Position numbers and translations under genes: made by a program. From Lineus longissimus (Eukaryota > Nemertea > Pilidiophora > Heteronemertea > Lineidae), in the NCBI RefSeq assembly GCF_910592395.1, contig NC_088310.1, positions 25,497,491 to 25,561,490 of the forward strand: 64,000 bases of DNA, read 5' to 3'. Of this stretch, positions 1 to 12,679 are shown piece by piece. Each line of letters starts with the position of its first letter. Positions within the stretch are counted from its first letter, which is position 1. Below the pieces are notes generated by a model. That model was given only the letters and a program-made list of their open reading frames with translations. It had not been told where the DNA came from and did no database searches.

Positions 1-3000
1 CATAAATTATGGCGGTCTTGTTCGATAAATGCAGAAATACAGCTTGACCAATCGTACTCAGTGTTGGTCATTAGTCACCACAATGCTTGTCCATCATATC
101 GAAAACACAATATCGGACAGAGACGGATATCGTGTTCGGGCGGAAGAAGAGAATCATGAATTATGAAATATGGCATGAGGCCACTGTGGATAGTGTCCAC
201 GGAGTAATCACTGAGATCACCTGCCTTTCAGTGAGAAAAAAACCTCAAGGAATAGCAAGAAAGATTTATGAATTGTAGGCATATGTTTTTAGAAACTGTT
301 TTAGCCAATGAATGGAGGTTGCTTTTTTATACATCTTGTTTGGAATGAGGTTTGACTTTCCAGAATCTTGAACTTCTTGCACTTTTAATGTGAAAGTGGA
401 AAATTTGTATTCACTTTTTTAATCAAATTAAACAAGCCAAATTCAGCTCCAATTCGAATATGGGAATGACAAAAGAATTTCTGCATTACTATATCAACTT
501 GGGAGTTGGCAGAATTGCATTTTTCCGTGTTACAACGCTGTGCTGTGACAGTCGTATGATGAGTGGCGATGCCCGCTGACAAGTGCAATGGGTGGAAAGT
601 TTACACGGTGACATCTTGTCCTATTAAAGGAATCACAGTGGCAAATGTATTAAACTTGACGGTGGCTAAGGTGACAGGTTTTCCACTCAGGTTGAGCATC
701 CTATTGTTACAGTAGCGTAAAGTGAGACACCAATTGCGAAACAATCACAGAGATAACATCGTGTTTGTTCTCTTACACCTTCGCACAAAGAGATCGGGCC
801 ACGGCGAGTCACTTGGCTGGTCATAGCCTGCGCTTGGGGGGACGGACTAGGAAAACAACATACACGAAGGGGCATGGATGTCAAACAGATAACACTCTTA
901 CGGTAGGATTAACTGGAGGATGAGAATAAGCAATGGGAATAACTAAACAGAGAGCAATATGATCCCCGAAGCCGCCAACGCGGAATTTATGCCGTAATAA
1001 TGAGCCAGCCATATGGGAGGAGATGTCAAGTGGTACGGACACAAAAGTTGCGATTAAGATTTTTCGAATGTTGCCAGGTTTCAAGAGAGGTGAGTTTGAA
1101 AAGCAAACATGAGCCAGAGGGGATGAAATCTGTTGCTGTTATTGGGTTGAGAAGGAAATGGATTGGAGGACGATTCTGAATGGTACACACACTAAGAATG
1201 AGGATGGTTCCTGGCCCAGACAGAGGATGTGCCGACTCCATCAAGAGACCACTTCCAATTCCCAGCAGACTTAATTACCATTACATTCTGGCCAGACCGG
1301 TACAGATACTATCCATTTTGTTTACATCATCAATAACCCTGTATGAGCAGACGGCCAAATCTGATCACAGGACAACATACTGACCGTAACTCACATCTAC
1401 ACATTTATGGTCCTAATAAACAAGTACTAATAACATGCAATCAGTACCTTGAGTAATTAACAAATAGATATTAACCAACATATTGGTACTTTCTGTGAAA
1501 TGTCCCTTCAGATAATCAAATGCTTGAGAGAATGTGTAATTCGTCTGTGAGAGACATATACAGATGTAATTGAGATTGGATGATGACAATAGGACATATT
1601 ATTATCGTTTTACAACTGTCTATAAACATGAGATAGTAGAGAAACCAATGGCTTCTAGTGAATGAAAGGGTAATAGTATCGTTTCTGAAGGTTATCAGTC
1701 ATCAACAAACTGCCCCAATGCTTCAAAGAGAGGTTTTGGTAGGGGTTAGCCTGCATAGAACCCTTTGGTAGTTTTCGGGAATTGTCAGGGATTCTGCAAT
1801 TGCGTCGAGAAATCTGAATTTCTTTGAACAACAAATTGACCATTTTGAAGGTTAGATGAAAAAAGATCATGATTTTGTTTCTTGCCAAATTATAAGAACC
1901 ATGCATGCACATCTAGGGTTCACCGCCCTTGATAATTCATAGCATGATTCACATGTTTAAGGTAAACCCGCTTGTTGATGGAGAGCCTGAGACATAACTG
2001 ATGAGAAGCCATGAAAGCATAAAGTGGGATTCATCTTCATCTGTTTTCACCTTTTTCTTTGACGGCCTGACTCCTGAGAAAAGAGGTGCAAGAGCCGACA
2101 TGACAACTACAGCCGCGAAGACAAATCAGGGTGTATACCGCGGGTAATCCACGTCTACACCGACAGCCATTTTGTCAGTAATCGTGGGAGATAAGCGAGT
2201 GCTGGCGATGATATAGGAAATGACAGCGATGGATCTTGGTTAATTTATGAGATCATGTAGTGTGAAAATGACTTACTGAGATTTATGATTTATTGCCAAT
2301 GTGGAATAGGTAGCGTTGGGAGGAAATGGATGTAATATTGGCAGGATTCTTAGACGTTGATGATTGTCCTATAAATCTGTTTTCTTTGCCAACCAAGGTG
2401 AACCGCCACTAACGGAAGACAATGGTTAGCAGTGATGAACGTACCATAAGGCAGATGTCACCCTCGTTAGCTTACTGTGCGATAATTACAAAAAGCAATT
2501 TGATTACCAAATGTGTTGGGAGATATTGCTTTTTTATGTCTCTTTGTTCAGTTCCAGGACAGAATAGTGTGAACATGTGTGAAGGCAGGGCCTATACCAA
2601 AGCAATGCAAATCAAGGATATATTCTAAGGACATAAACCTTATGACTAGCAATCCTGAAGATGTCACTGACTCGAAAGAATTAACTTTGCTACAAACTTT
2701 GATGCACACAAGAATCAAAGACTCCCCACATTAGATTGTGTGATGACCTGAATCGTAAGAAGCGCTGCAGCGAAGTGGTTAAAATTGTTGATCCTACTTT
2801 ATATGACAACACCAACATGATGAATGTAATGAACAAATAACTCACCACACACTTTGTTATATGAGTAAAACTCACCTGAAAAGACACCAAAAAGACCATA
2901 ATTAATATCATCATATGTAATATTTACTAATTATTGTTAAGATTATGTCGATGAACCAAGACAACTGGAACAAGAGATATCTAAATACATCAAATATCAT

Positions 3001-4959
3001 ATGCGTAGACAGTTTCAAAAGTAGCATCCAAGACAAATGCTCATGTGTGTTCTTCAAACCCCTTGCCCAGAGTGGCTATCAAAGAATCAAATTCAGGGAG
3101 GGTAACAGCTAGGCCAAATGGCTGGTGTAAAAGAACCCTGTGACCTTGTCCAACCCTCGTAACCCTGGGGTCAAAAACGATCCCAGAATATTTTAAACTT
3201 GGCCCCTTTCTGTAACTACAGTTCTATGATGAATTGGTAGAATTTCAATCTATGATTTAAAGTTTTGTAACTAATAGAGGGGCTGCTTTGAACATTTTGA
3301 GACAATGCCATTACTTGCTCTTTCACAGCAGGAGATGTAACAGATACCAGCAAGGATGTCAGAAAACGAGTATTTGCCAGAAACGGCAATTTTATTGTCA
3401 AAGTTGAAGAATGAGATAAGATTTCAATGATTTTCCTTTTTGACATGTTCTTTTGTGTCGGGCCCCCTGATGAAAATTGAGGTGTTATGTTCTTGAGTTT
3501 ATTAGGTACTTCTCACAAGGAGCTTGTCCCAACGCTCACTCTTTCTCATTTGAACCTTTGTCAAGACTTCTGCTAGCCCTTGGCAAAGTTTTTCTTTCAT
3601 TTTGGGACAAGTAGATCATTTAATGACCTTTTTTGGGGAGCTGTGTCTCATTATTCTGATAGAAAAGCTACCAGGATAACTTTCAATTTTGAAGGCTACT
3701 ACGCTTTTGTGGTTAAGGCAAAAACTGACCATTTGAAAAAGACCTAAAGTTAGAGTTTCACCTTCAATGCGTATGGTGGAGTGTATAGTTATGATTCAAA
3801 TAAAACTTCAATGGTATACCTTCAGAAATGTGTTTGTGAACCAGGTAAGCTAGCTGAAACTTAGCCAGGTAATAGCAGAGAAGATGCCAAGTAATCCGCT
3901 ACACCATTTAGCAATAGCTAATTTAGTCCATGCCTTTGAGCTAGAAGCAAGAGTTGCAGCTCCTGAATTACTGTGTTACTGAGAACCTTGAAAAAAAGTC
4001 CAAGAAATTATCACCGGCAGCTGCAGTCAAAGGCCTCGGTACACGTGTTTATCTCAATGGTTGGAGGGGGATGTTATCTGCGTCAGGTAAACAACATGGA
4101 GCTGTAATATTCGCTATCAAATACTCCCGGAGGTTGAAATTTAGACAGTTATTTGAAGTATTTAACTCAGCAATGTTCCTTCGGCCAGGAGGCATAATTT
4201 TATTCTATTTCAACAGAGGTAATAAGGTATAGTAGTCCTCAGTGCATTCGTCAGCCTTGTTAAACTTTTGGACCCAAAAACAAAGCATTGATGCATTGGA
4301 ATAATGACTGACAAGATTTTTTGCCAATTTTGTTTCATCAAAAACAACTCTCTTTCATTTCTTTTTGTTTTTATCCTCAATGATGCCAGCCTCAACAAGA
4401 AGAGACTGACTTCGCTACAAATGATTTAAGCCTTCTAGTAAAGAAAGCTAACTAAGCTACAATATGATAAGCCAACGAATTGACGAATTGAGATTCTGTC
4501 AAAATCATGATCTTCATTTTAATCCACAAAGCATCAAAGCTCAAAGGTCTTTGGTCTGAAATGCACGATTACGACCCCCACCAGCAGATCCACCAAATAA
4601 TTCCTCGGATTAAACAATGTCAAAATGGCACAAACTTTTGGTAAAAACTTCACCTTGCATCTGGTAATAATAAGCACATTATTCGGCGGGTACAACAATC
4701 ATCTACGCAGACTTAGAGCAGCCTTCCGATGTCAATCAAAATGACTATCTAGATATTTGGGTAAATCACATGATGCCCTATCTTAATTATTTGGTATATC
4801 GTTCTAATCGGAGGGTCTTGGCCGACCTTAGAATATGCGATGTCAGATGCGATACAGTCTTTTGGTTTAGCCACAGATGAGGAGCGGTGCAATAATTTCC
4901 CTTTCAATCTATCCGAACTGACAGCCTCTCTAAGCAGACGTCTTCATGAATTCATGAAT
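1..4959. other. Non-coding DNA, nothing recognised
   Basis: AT-rich unique-looking sequence. The open frames are short and read like chance. One frame at 3954-4232 is 92 codons and contains a possible donor, CAG followed by GTAAAC near 4088, but it has no convincing acceptor and no recognisable domain. I see no repeat, RNA gene or promoter that I can support. Confidence 0.6.
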
Positions 4960-4973
4960 GCGCCCCCTGCTAT
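4960..4973 (-). promoter_or_regulatory. CTCF-like site
   Basis: The minus strand reads ATAGCAGGGGGCGC, which matches 12 of 14 positions of the CTCF consensus CCASYAGRKGGCRS, including the whole AGGGGGCGC core. CTCF is conserved across Bilateria and acts in insulation and loop anchoring. Single matches can be chance. The call gains some weight because two further matches in the first 12 kb have the same orientation. Confidence 0.35.
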
Positions 4974-5999
4974 CGGAGGTTGTGCCGATTAAATGCGACA
5001 AATCTGACGTTTTTTCCTTCGACAAAAGACGAGAACTCTATAATGAAGGAACCTACAATGATGGCGGTCAAGATAGGCGGGACGCATGATTAACAAAAAC
5101 CGCGATTTCTTAGCCCGAGATTACGTTTAAGAGAGGCTAAGTTTTTCTAAAAGAGGACGAAGATTGAGTCCCAATGAACTGGACTTGTGTATAGCCGTTA
5201 TCTTAGTCTGATTAAGCTGAAGTAACACACCGATGAAATCAAGCTACTATCAGACAACAGATAGCGCGGATAGTCACAAAAAAACTCCAACTGAGCAGAA
5301 TACTCGCAAACTGAGAAATGTTGGTGAAGCAAAAAGTTGGCATATTTGCTCATTTTCAATTAGCAGTAGACTAGATATCATGATTGCTGAATTAAATGGT
5401 TAATCAAGCACAGGCACCCATGTCACTCATCAATGAGTGTTGCCAGTATAGGACTTGCGCTTTGGTCTTCATGTGGCTATGAATATTGGTACAAAATATC
5501 CATGATGTTATGTCATCTTTATACATCTCCTGAACGAAGACAGCCAACTGTCTAAGAATGAATTTCTGATATCACTGGGTATCAGAAGAAGAATTTTTTT
5601 CTGACTTCGCTCTAATTTTTAATACTGTTTGAAGCTGTTCAAGTTCAAAGCAAGTTGGTTGCTCTGGCAGATGTTGAAGCCTCTGCCACATCTCGGAAAA
5701 GTCAAATTGGACGGGACTTTCCCTGACAAACTAAATCAGAGAAAATCTCAGAAACTGAGGCAGCTTAGAAGCAAATGTTTCACACAAACTAATCCTATTC
5801 TGTAGAAAGTTTCAAACTTCTTTAAGCCATCGCAGAAAATTTCCATAAACTGATGAATTTTACAATTGAAGATCCTTGTACACAACTTTGGCGTATGGCT
5901 GATTTCATAGGAGCATATCGCATTATGACCCCTCAATCTGGGCCCGAGATTTAATCAAAATCCACTAATTATTGGAACGAAGCAGTAAAAACTGTGAAT
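4974..5999. other. Non-coding DNA, possible conserved stretch
   Basis: There is no gene. The part from about 4980 to 5300 is less AT-rich than its surroundings and contains CpG-bearing words such as GGCGGTC and GCCCGAG, as often seen in conserved non-coding elements. This is an impression from composition only. The rest holds nothing I recognise. Confidence 0.3.
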
Positions 6000-6385
6000 A
6001 TGCAAATAGGACGTCCCTATCCAAATCGCCTTTCACAGAGAAGTGATGGATGCGAAAATAATATGACAACTCACACCCCTCTATCGACCGACGACTAAGG
6101 TCACCAAACCCGAACGCGGTGTACTAATTTAATTTTCTGTCTTGAAATTCTCTGGGAGATGTTGGAATCTAAAATAGGATCCGTTGATTAAAAGTCATTT
6201 TAATCGCGCTGATTTCGGCTGAAGTGGTACAGCTTTGGCATACTAATTTGGCGCCGTCCCACCCCTTTTTGTCGGGATTTCACCGGACTCGCTGGGTGCA
6301 ATATGGGCTACAAGAACTCCATCCAAAGACAAGCCTTTGTTTTGCCTACTTTCTCAACAAATGAATGCGACATTTTCATGCAAAT
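6000..6385 (+). promoter_or_regulatory. Two perfect octamer (ATGCAAAT) POU sites
   Basis: ATGCAAAT occurs at 6000-6007 and again at 6378-6385, both on the plus strand. This is the canonical binding site of Oct-type POU proteins. A TTTGGCGCC word lies between them near 6247. The segment runs into an ATTA-rich block at about 6640-6750. Together this could be a cis-regulatory region of an intron, but 8-mers of this composition also occur by chance, so function is inference. Confidence 0.25.
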
Positions 6386-6412
6386 TAGAAGTTGTCCTTG
6401 TGTCACCAGAAG

Positions 6413-6426
6413 TCGTCCCCTGGTGC
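6413..6426 (-). promoter_or_regulatory. Weak CTCF-like site
   Basis: The minus strand reads GCACCAGGGGACGA, 11 of 14 positions of the CTCF consensus. It is weaker than the sites at 4960 and 11567 but has the same orientation. Confidence 0.2.
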
Positions 6427-6429
6427 ACA

Positions 6430-9400
6430 TGGGTAATGGGCGGTTTTGTTTGGCCCCAGTAAAATCATGACCTATTTCTTCCCAGGTTGCAACTTGGTCG
6501 AAATGGGCCCCACATAAATAGCGGAATGTTGTATACTTTTAACAAGTCCCGAGTGTCATATGAATTAAAAGAAGTGAATTGCGCAGTTCAAAAGTACTGT
6601 ATGGAATATCACCAGGGGTTTTTAAATCGAACAATGACACTAAACTTAAACTTTGCTCATTAGCTAATAATTTATCATGAGAAATAATTAACCACAGACT
6701 TTAATGAATGGCCTAATGAGTCATATGAATAATATTCATTATCAAACAATCAAAAACACATGAAAAACCTACTATACATACCACCAAAGAAAATTTTTTC
6801 CTCAAAATTTATCTCCAACCCCAGAATTATGACTTTTAAATCAAGTGGTAACCATGGTTACAGACCAGAAGCAACAACTTGCCTGTCACAGGAATAATGT
6901 TCAAAGAATTTCAATCGAGAAAAAAAGAAGTTTCACGATATGTTCATAAATTCCAAGCATACGCGAGATCATGCATTTAAATATATACAACGGAAACAAC
7001 ATAATGATAGGTTGTATCATCCCAGGGGTTGGATTGAATTTTCAATAGGATTGAATTAGAAATTCATAAGTTGAAATCAAAATGAAAACAGATATCAGAT
7101 GGGTTATCAAGTATGCCACTTTTGAATACTAATCAGACCTTTTTGTGGGCATTCTGAGAAACCCAACGTCAAATCACCCTCAACATGCGCAACAAGATAA
7201 GGTGATGATAAGTGACAAGTCAAAATACATATTTCAAACTTTGGTCAAAATATGACAGAATGCGCCTCAATTTTGTGAAAAATATTTTGGTCAACTTTTT
7301 CAGCTGGCCTACTTTTTAAATATTCTTCCAAGATAAGCCAACTTCTGGTAAGGTCCATTTCCTACTATACTCTTGTATATTCTTGTGTACTGTACCTAAA
7401 AGGACATCACCAACACATGGTAATCTGAATGATTTTCTTCCCCTTTTAAAAAACGCTGCAAGGAGCCCGCGTAATTGCTACACACAGACTGATCTGGTGC
7501 CGATCATAGATTTTACGTCAAACCCCATTGATTATTGCGTCTAATTTAGTTCCAACAAGTAGCCATGCCGAGCCTGCCTAATCACTACAGATGGATAGTC
7601 TCAATTTTTCCGATAAAAAATTACCACGGTAATACAAAAACAGGTAACGATCAGGTGTCCAGAGATCAATCTGCAGATCAGACAGAGAAAATGTTAGTTA
7701 GTCACATGAAACCCAGGCGGTAGCACTGGTGTGTTTGTTTGGCGTATGAGTGATATCGGAGTTTGTCATCTCTGAGCTCATCATGTGTTTTCGCTAAAAA
7801 TAGTTGACTGTGTCATCTCCTTTGTTCTTAGAGACGCAGGTGAAGAAAGGAGCACATGGGTCAACCATGTTCGGAAATCATCTTTTGCCATCCCCTCAGC
7901 CAGGGATGCATTTTTTTCACAGAAACTAGCTCTAAACAGCAAGAGACAAAGAAAACAATTCTGATCTCCACTGAGACTGGAGCACTGGCCAAAAGTAACA
8001 TCCCTTGGAGCACAACATGTGATTAACCCTGGTATTTAAACTGAATCAGAAGGGCTTTTCAGGCCATCACTGCTAACAATTCAGTGATCCTTGGCCTTGC
8101 AAGTATGTGAATATAGTGGCATAACATGCTACAAATTCCATATTCATGAAGACGTCGACAAAACTAAAGAATACAAATCGGCCACAAAATTCGAAATTTG
8201 ATTACAGTTTATATCCTAGGTTATCAGACGTTCAGACAGAGCATCGGCAAAGCACAAATACAGTCAAGCAATCCCTCCCAATAGCAGATGAGAGGTGGCA
8301 AAAACAGGAGAGAAAAAATCCCACTTTTTCATATCCATGGCTAGATTCCAACCTCCAATCACAAACCCCTGTCTCCACATCCAAATAACCACCATTTTCA
8401 AAGTTTGTCTTCCCCTCAGCTGACAAACCTAATGAGTTTGTCTCTACTCACAATGATTAATGACTTTTCAAATAATTACTACACATCCTAAACACGTTTA
8501 GCCCTGATTTTTTAATTCCACAGTTTCCCACCTTTGTGTGGTAGGCATTTCAAGTATGACTGTCAGACTGGTGATTGGTGATCAGTAGACAATCTTGGTT
8601 GTTCTGGACAAGACCGTATTTTGAGAATATGGAGTCCTTTGATCAGGGAGTTAGACATAGCAAAATATCACAAGTTTCGTGATAACCTCGTTCATAACTC
8701 ATGCAGCAGAAAGTGTTACGTAAACTGATCCAGTTGTGAGCTCACATGTTGTTCAGTTTGAAGAACCCCATAATTAGTATAAGACTTATCAATGAAAGCT
8801 GATCCCAGCTTTTCCCCATGCAAAATGTGAGGGCTTATCATGAACAACAAATTTCCTATATCGCAACATACTTCCCCCCAAATGTCATTTGCTTCTGCCA
8901 ATAGCATTTCAATTTCTTTGGGTTACCATGGCAACAGTAATGAAGGAAAATAGTTCCAACCGTTTGATATTTTCAAGAAACGTTCAGATCCGGTGTTTTT
9001 TCTTGAGAATGCTGCCGGCATTATTACCTCGTTAGAATTTCCTACACAATTTCATTAAAGTGAACATTAAGTTCTTGAAATATCTCACAGCTACTGCTGC
9101 ACAAAGTTCAAATTCCATCATTTAAAATACAAATCGAATCATAAAATCTTTAGATCTGACACCTCTTTTGCTCCCCAAACTCTGATTTTGAAACCACGAA
9201 AGTACACCAATTTTGGAGTAGGTCCATTTCGTCACAGCAAAATTTCCATGAAAACCCTGCATGAAGTGCCACAAATAAGACAGAAATATTGGTCTCGTAT
9301 TCATACAGACAATCTCAAGAGTTAATAAAAAATATCCATGTCCGAGTATGGAACTAGCCACATCGCGGGAGACTTAATATGACTTTGCAAAGATCAATAC

Positions 9401-9800
9401 AAGATTTCAATATCTATGCTGCAGAGAATTTCATCGAGCCAAGGAAAAAGCTTCCAACGAAATATTCCCGTCTGCGACTTTGAAGTTAAGACGCGCACTA
9501 AATACCACCATGGCGGTCTAGATTTTTTAACGAAAAACGATTACTTAAAAGCAACTTTTAAATGAATTCTGTAATGAATAAAGAAATTAGAGTAAAAGAG
9601 TTAGGCTGTGGATTTCTTCATTGAGCTTTGATGTACACATTTTTGCAGTGTTCTAACCAGCCATGGTGATAAATTTTAAGCCAACTGGTGTTCTTTCCAG
9701 TGTTGTGTCTTGATTAGGAAGAAAGTGAGGCAATTTCTATTCTGACAAGTGTTGTCCTTAATTGAGATTAAATGGAAAGGACCAATTTGGGACCACATAC
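6430..9800. other. Non-coding DNA
   Basis: No supported gene. About 6640-6750 is dense in TAAT/ATTA cores (GCTAATAATTTATCATGAG and following), which is homeodomain-site-like. About 7030-7060 contains GGATTGAATT twice, 20-odd bases apart. Otherwise I see no structure. Confidence 0.45.
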
Positions 9801-9803
9801 AGT

Positions 9804-9860
9804 GACCTTAATAGAGAGGGTGTCCTTAATAAAGAGGTATCCACTGAGGGAGGTTCGAGT
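9804..9860 (+). repeat. Short tandem array from an old interspersed repeat
   Basis: Three degenerate copies of a 17-18-bp unit CC(TTAATA)nAGAGG(TGT) start at 9806, 9824 and 9841, ending in GGAGGTTCGAGTGTAAC. Such units ending in an AGGTTC-plus-CTGTA word are, to my knowledge, common in interspersed repeats of marine invertebrates. The AT-rich stretch from about 9690 may belong to the same element, but no terminal repeats are visible, so the element boundaries are unknown. Confidence 0.45.
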
Positions 9861-11566
9861 GTAACTCAATATTTTAAACAACAAGGGTTAATTGTTGACG
9901 TATTTGAGTTGAATATGTAATCTACAGAGTGATTAATTCCACTGCAGGCTTCAAGTGGTACGGAACAACCGACAGATACTGAAGATGCGATACTAATAGA
10001 AATCAAGTGGCTAGCAATGAAGAGCTTCAAATATGTATCAAGTTTGATCAAAAACCTGAAGTGACTATTAAACCAGCTGTACAAAAACAAAATTGGAACC
10101 GAATCATTTCAACTCCTAGGAAGTGTTCCACGCAAGTTTTCCTGTTTGGGATACTGCGTCAAAAAAGTGGAACGAAATGTACAGCTGGAGTGTAATAATG
10201 CCCAATGACCACTTGGTGACATCTATCGTATGGTAATGGACAATTATAATGTGGAGACTGGAGATTGAAGATGAGTTTCATTTCATGCTGCAGCAGCAGG
10301 AGTTGAAGAGACTTAAGATGACCACCATATCTCTGCTATGGTATTGACATAGACACACTAGAGGCTCCGTAGAATTTTCAAAACAAAATATATTGCAATT
10401 AAAAAGTGGCGTTTGCCGACTGGCGACCGTTCCAAGCCACTTGACTATAGTTTCAACTATTTACTTAGCCTATCCGGACGGTATATGACTTAAGCAAAAT
10501 GACACCACTTATTGGGGTGGAGAGATGGTTACAAAATTTAATATTAGTATAAAACCTTCTGAAGAGTTTAATCAATAAATAAGTTTATTGATCGATTTCT
10601 GCAGTTGCCATAGTTACATTCACTCTAATCCATCTGTCGAAATGGGCCCAAAGTGCGGGTTTCAAGCATATGTAAGACGAAGCCGCAATGGCCATAACTA
10701 ATTGCCACTAGCCGCCTCCTAAATAGCTTGTTGAGGTACGGACATCGCCGTGGTAAAATTAAATGTGGACATGTCACTTTTACAAATCGCGCATTTCTTT
10801 GGCGCCGATTGTTAAACTACTAAGTACTTGTAGACCACCAGACTGCAGCCTCTTTCAGGGTCGGGAAATTTTTTCCTCTCCAAATGAAAGTTGTCTAGCA
10901 TGCTAAAACTTGAACCCTTTTAAGTGAACTATTCGACTGGTTCGAGTAATGTTCTACAGGGGGTCAGGTGCATACGAAGTCATCTTATGGTTGTGCCACT
11001 TCCGTAGATGAGAAAATGATAGATTTATGAGTGGCATGTCGTTTATATGTCTCCCGTCGTTACCAAAGTCTGCGACTGACAACGCCATAATACATACGCA
11101 CATCCTCGCCATCAACCCCGCTAAAACCCAGCATGGCGGGACCAACTCATTTACGCGGAAGAAAGAACTAATTTCTTCACTTGCAGTGGAGGCAAAATGG
11201 CCTGTAATAAATTGACGACAATTCGTATGCGAAATCTGAACACTGATTGAGCTGCTTCTTTGTGGGGGCAATAACTGTACAGTGTTCAGGTGAATGAGAA
11301 AGATGTGACCAGAAAATATAAATACTATTAATTTTGATCGAGACCAGACGAAAAACAGCCCATGATATGCTATTTTGACCACGCATTTGTGTTTTTTTGG
11401 TAAACATGATAGATGGGAGCAGTACCTCTATGACCTTGAAAATTAGGTCAAATCAAAACCCGTATGATATGTGATGTATCCTTGCTAGGAGAACCTACCA
11501 TAAGAATGTTATCAAAAACGAAGCACTCATAAGAGAGATATCACACTTTTTAGGTTTCCACTTCTG
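9861..11566. other. Non-coding DNA
   Basis: No supported gene. A 142-codon frame lies on the minus strand at 10954-11382, with an overlapping open frame on the other strand. Neither shows a domain or splice signal, and such lengths are expected by chance here. The 11030-11170 part is somewhat GC-richer and may be a conserved block. Confidence 0.4.
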
Positions 11567-11578
11567 GCCCCCTGGTGG
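11567..11578 (-). promoter_or_regulatory. CTCF-like site (strong core)
   Basis: The minus strand reads CCACCAGGGGGC, which matches the first 12 positions of CCASYAGRKGGCRS without error. The next two bases (C, A) do not fit. This is the best CTCF-type core I saw in the window and it points the same way as the matches at 4960 and 6413. Confidence 0.45.
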
Positions 11579-11579
11579 C

Positions 11580-12393
11580 CAAGTCGAGAATCAGACCGGA
11601 CGATATCGTATAAGCTCCCCTGAACGGTGAGCTAAAAACAAAGGTATTACCTATCTGACAGGCCTATCATTTGTATACGCACACCGATATTTGAAAAGTA
11701 TCTTGAAAACATACCCCGGCACTCCCCACGATGGTTAATTGCCGGGATTATTGGTACAAAAGATCCTAACTTTGAGATGGTCAAAACTTGCTTGCATCTC
11801 TTTGGCGTAGGTGATACATATGCATAGGGAGGGATCTCATCGTTGTATCTTTGTATAAGGGAGAGAACCTCATCTGGGCGTCTTATCCTCTGCGATGATC
11901 AAAGGCGACGGCCACGTCTGCTGATAATCCATGTGTCACAGACAAGGGTGGAACCATGAATAATAAGATATCATCTTTTTTACAACACGATGGCTAGATG
12001 ACAAAATGCAGAAAGATGCTGACACCTTGGCCAAGAGTTGACCAGACATCTGTGTTTTTCCATTCTGTAACCAAGAGGACATGGTTCAGACTACCAAGAG
12101 GATTAAATGGACAAAGACATTTGCCAGATTGTTATGAAAGAAGAGCACTAGTTCCACACTTTTTTGCGAAATTGACGAAAGAGGAAAGGTCATTGCAACA
12201 GAAACACAAGAAGGATACTTGAATTCTTCTTTTCGATGTCTTCTTTGCCATTGCTAAGAAAAATCTTCAAGGGTATGCTATTACACTTGAGCCAATGTAC
12301 CAAAAACAACAGCATACAAATACTACGCTTCCATTTTTCAACGAGTCTTCAGATTTGTCTGAGGGTATTTTGTTGCTTAAGTAACAGACTGGC
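11580..12393. other. Non-coding DNA
   Basis: No gene or repeat that I can support in this stretch. Confidence 0.5.
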
Positions 12394-12623
12394 GCAGCAG
12401 ATCATGATGCCATAGCCAACTAAAGATCCACCATGTTGCAGGAAGGCAGAGCAGTAGATGATGATGCCATAGCCAACTAAAGATCCACCATGTTGCAGGA
12501 AGGCAGAGCAGTAGATGATGATGCCATAACCAACTAAAGATCCACCATGTTGCAGGAAGGCAGAGCAGTAGATGATGATGCCATAACCAACTAAAGATCC
12601 ACCATGTTGCAGGAAGGCAGAGC
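12394..12623 (-). repeat. 57-bp minisatellite, four copies
   Basis: A 57-bp unit is repeated nearly without change; the word TAAAGATCC recurs at 12421, 12478, 12535 and 12592, exactly 57 apart. The copies differ mainly at CCATAGCC versus CCATAACC. Because 57 is a multiple of three, the minus strand keeps an open frame through all copies and encodes the 19-residue unit SAFLQHGGSLVGYGIIIYC. That frame starts with an ATG at 12676-12678, gives a seven-histidine run from the adjoining microsatellite, and ends at 12349. An in-frame stop lies just upstream and no splice site joins it to another exon. I regard it as a minisatellite that happens to stay open, not a proven gene. Confidence 0.9.
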
Positions 12624-12646
12624 CTGAAGGGCCACCACCCCACTGT

Positions 12647-12673
12647 TGATGGTGATGATGATGATGATGATAA
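12647..12673 (+). repeat. ATG/GAT trinucleotide microsatellite
   Basis: About eight near-perfect trinucleotide repeats (TGATGGTGATGATGATG and on). They adjoin the 57-bp minisatellite, whose unit itself contains GATGATGATG. The two arrays may share an origin by slippage. Confidence 0.85.
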
Positions 12674-12679
12674 TCCATA

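Noticed and set aside
3825-3843. 19-nt microexon-like piece before CAG/GTAAGC
   Set aside because: Far too short to support without transcript data.
9851-9863. GGTTCGAGTGT, like a tRNA B box
   Set aside because: It lacks the final CC and any A box or cloverleaf; it is the end of the repeat at 9804.
10954-11382. 142-codon minus frame
   Set aside because: Open on the other strand too, no domain, no splice sites; expected by chance.
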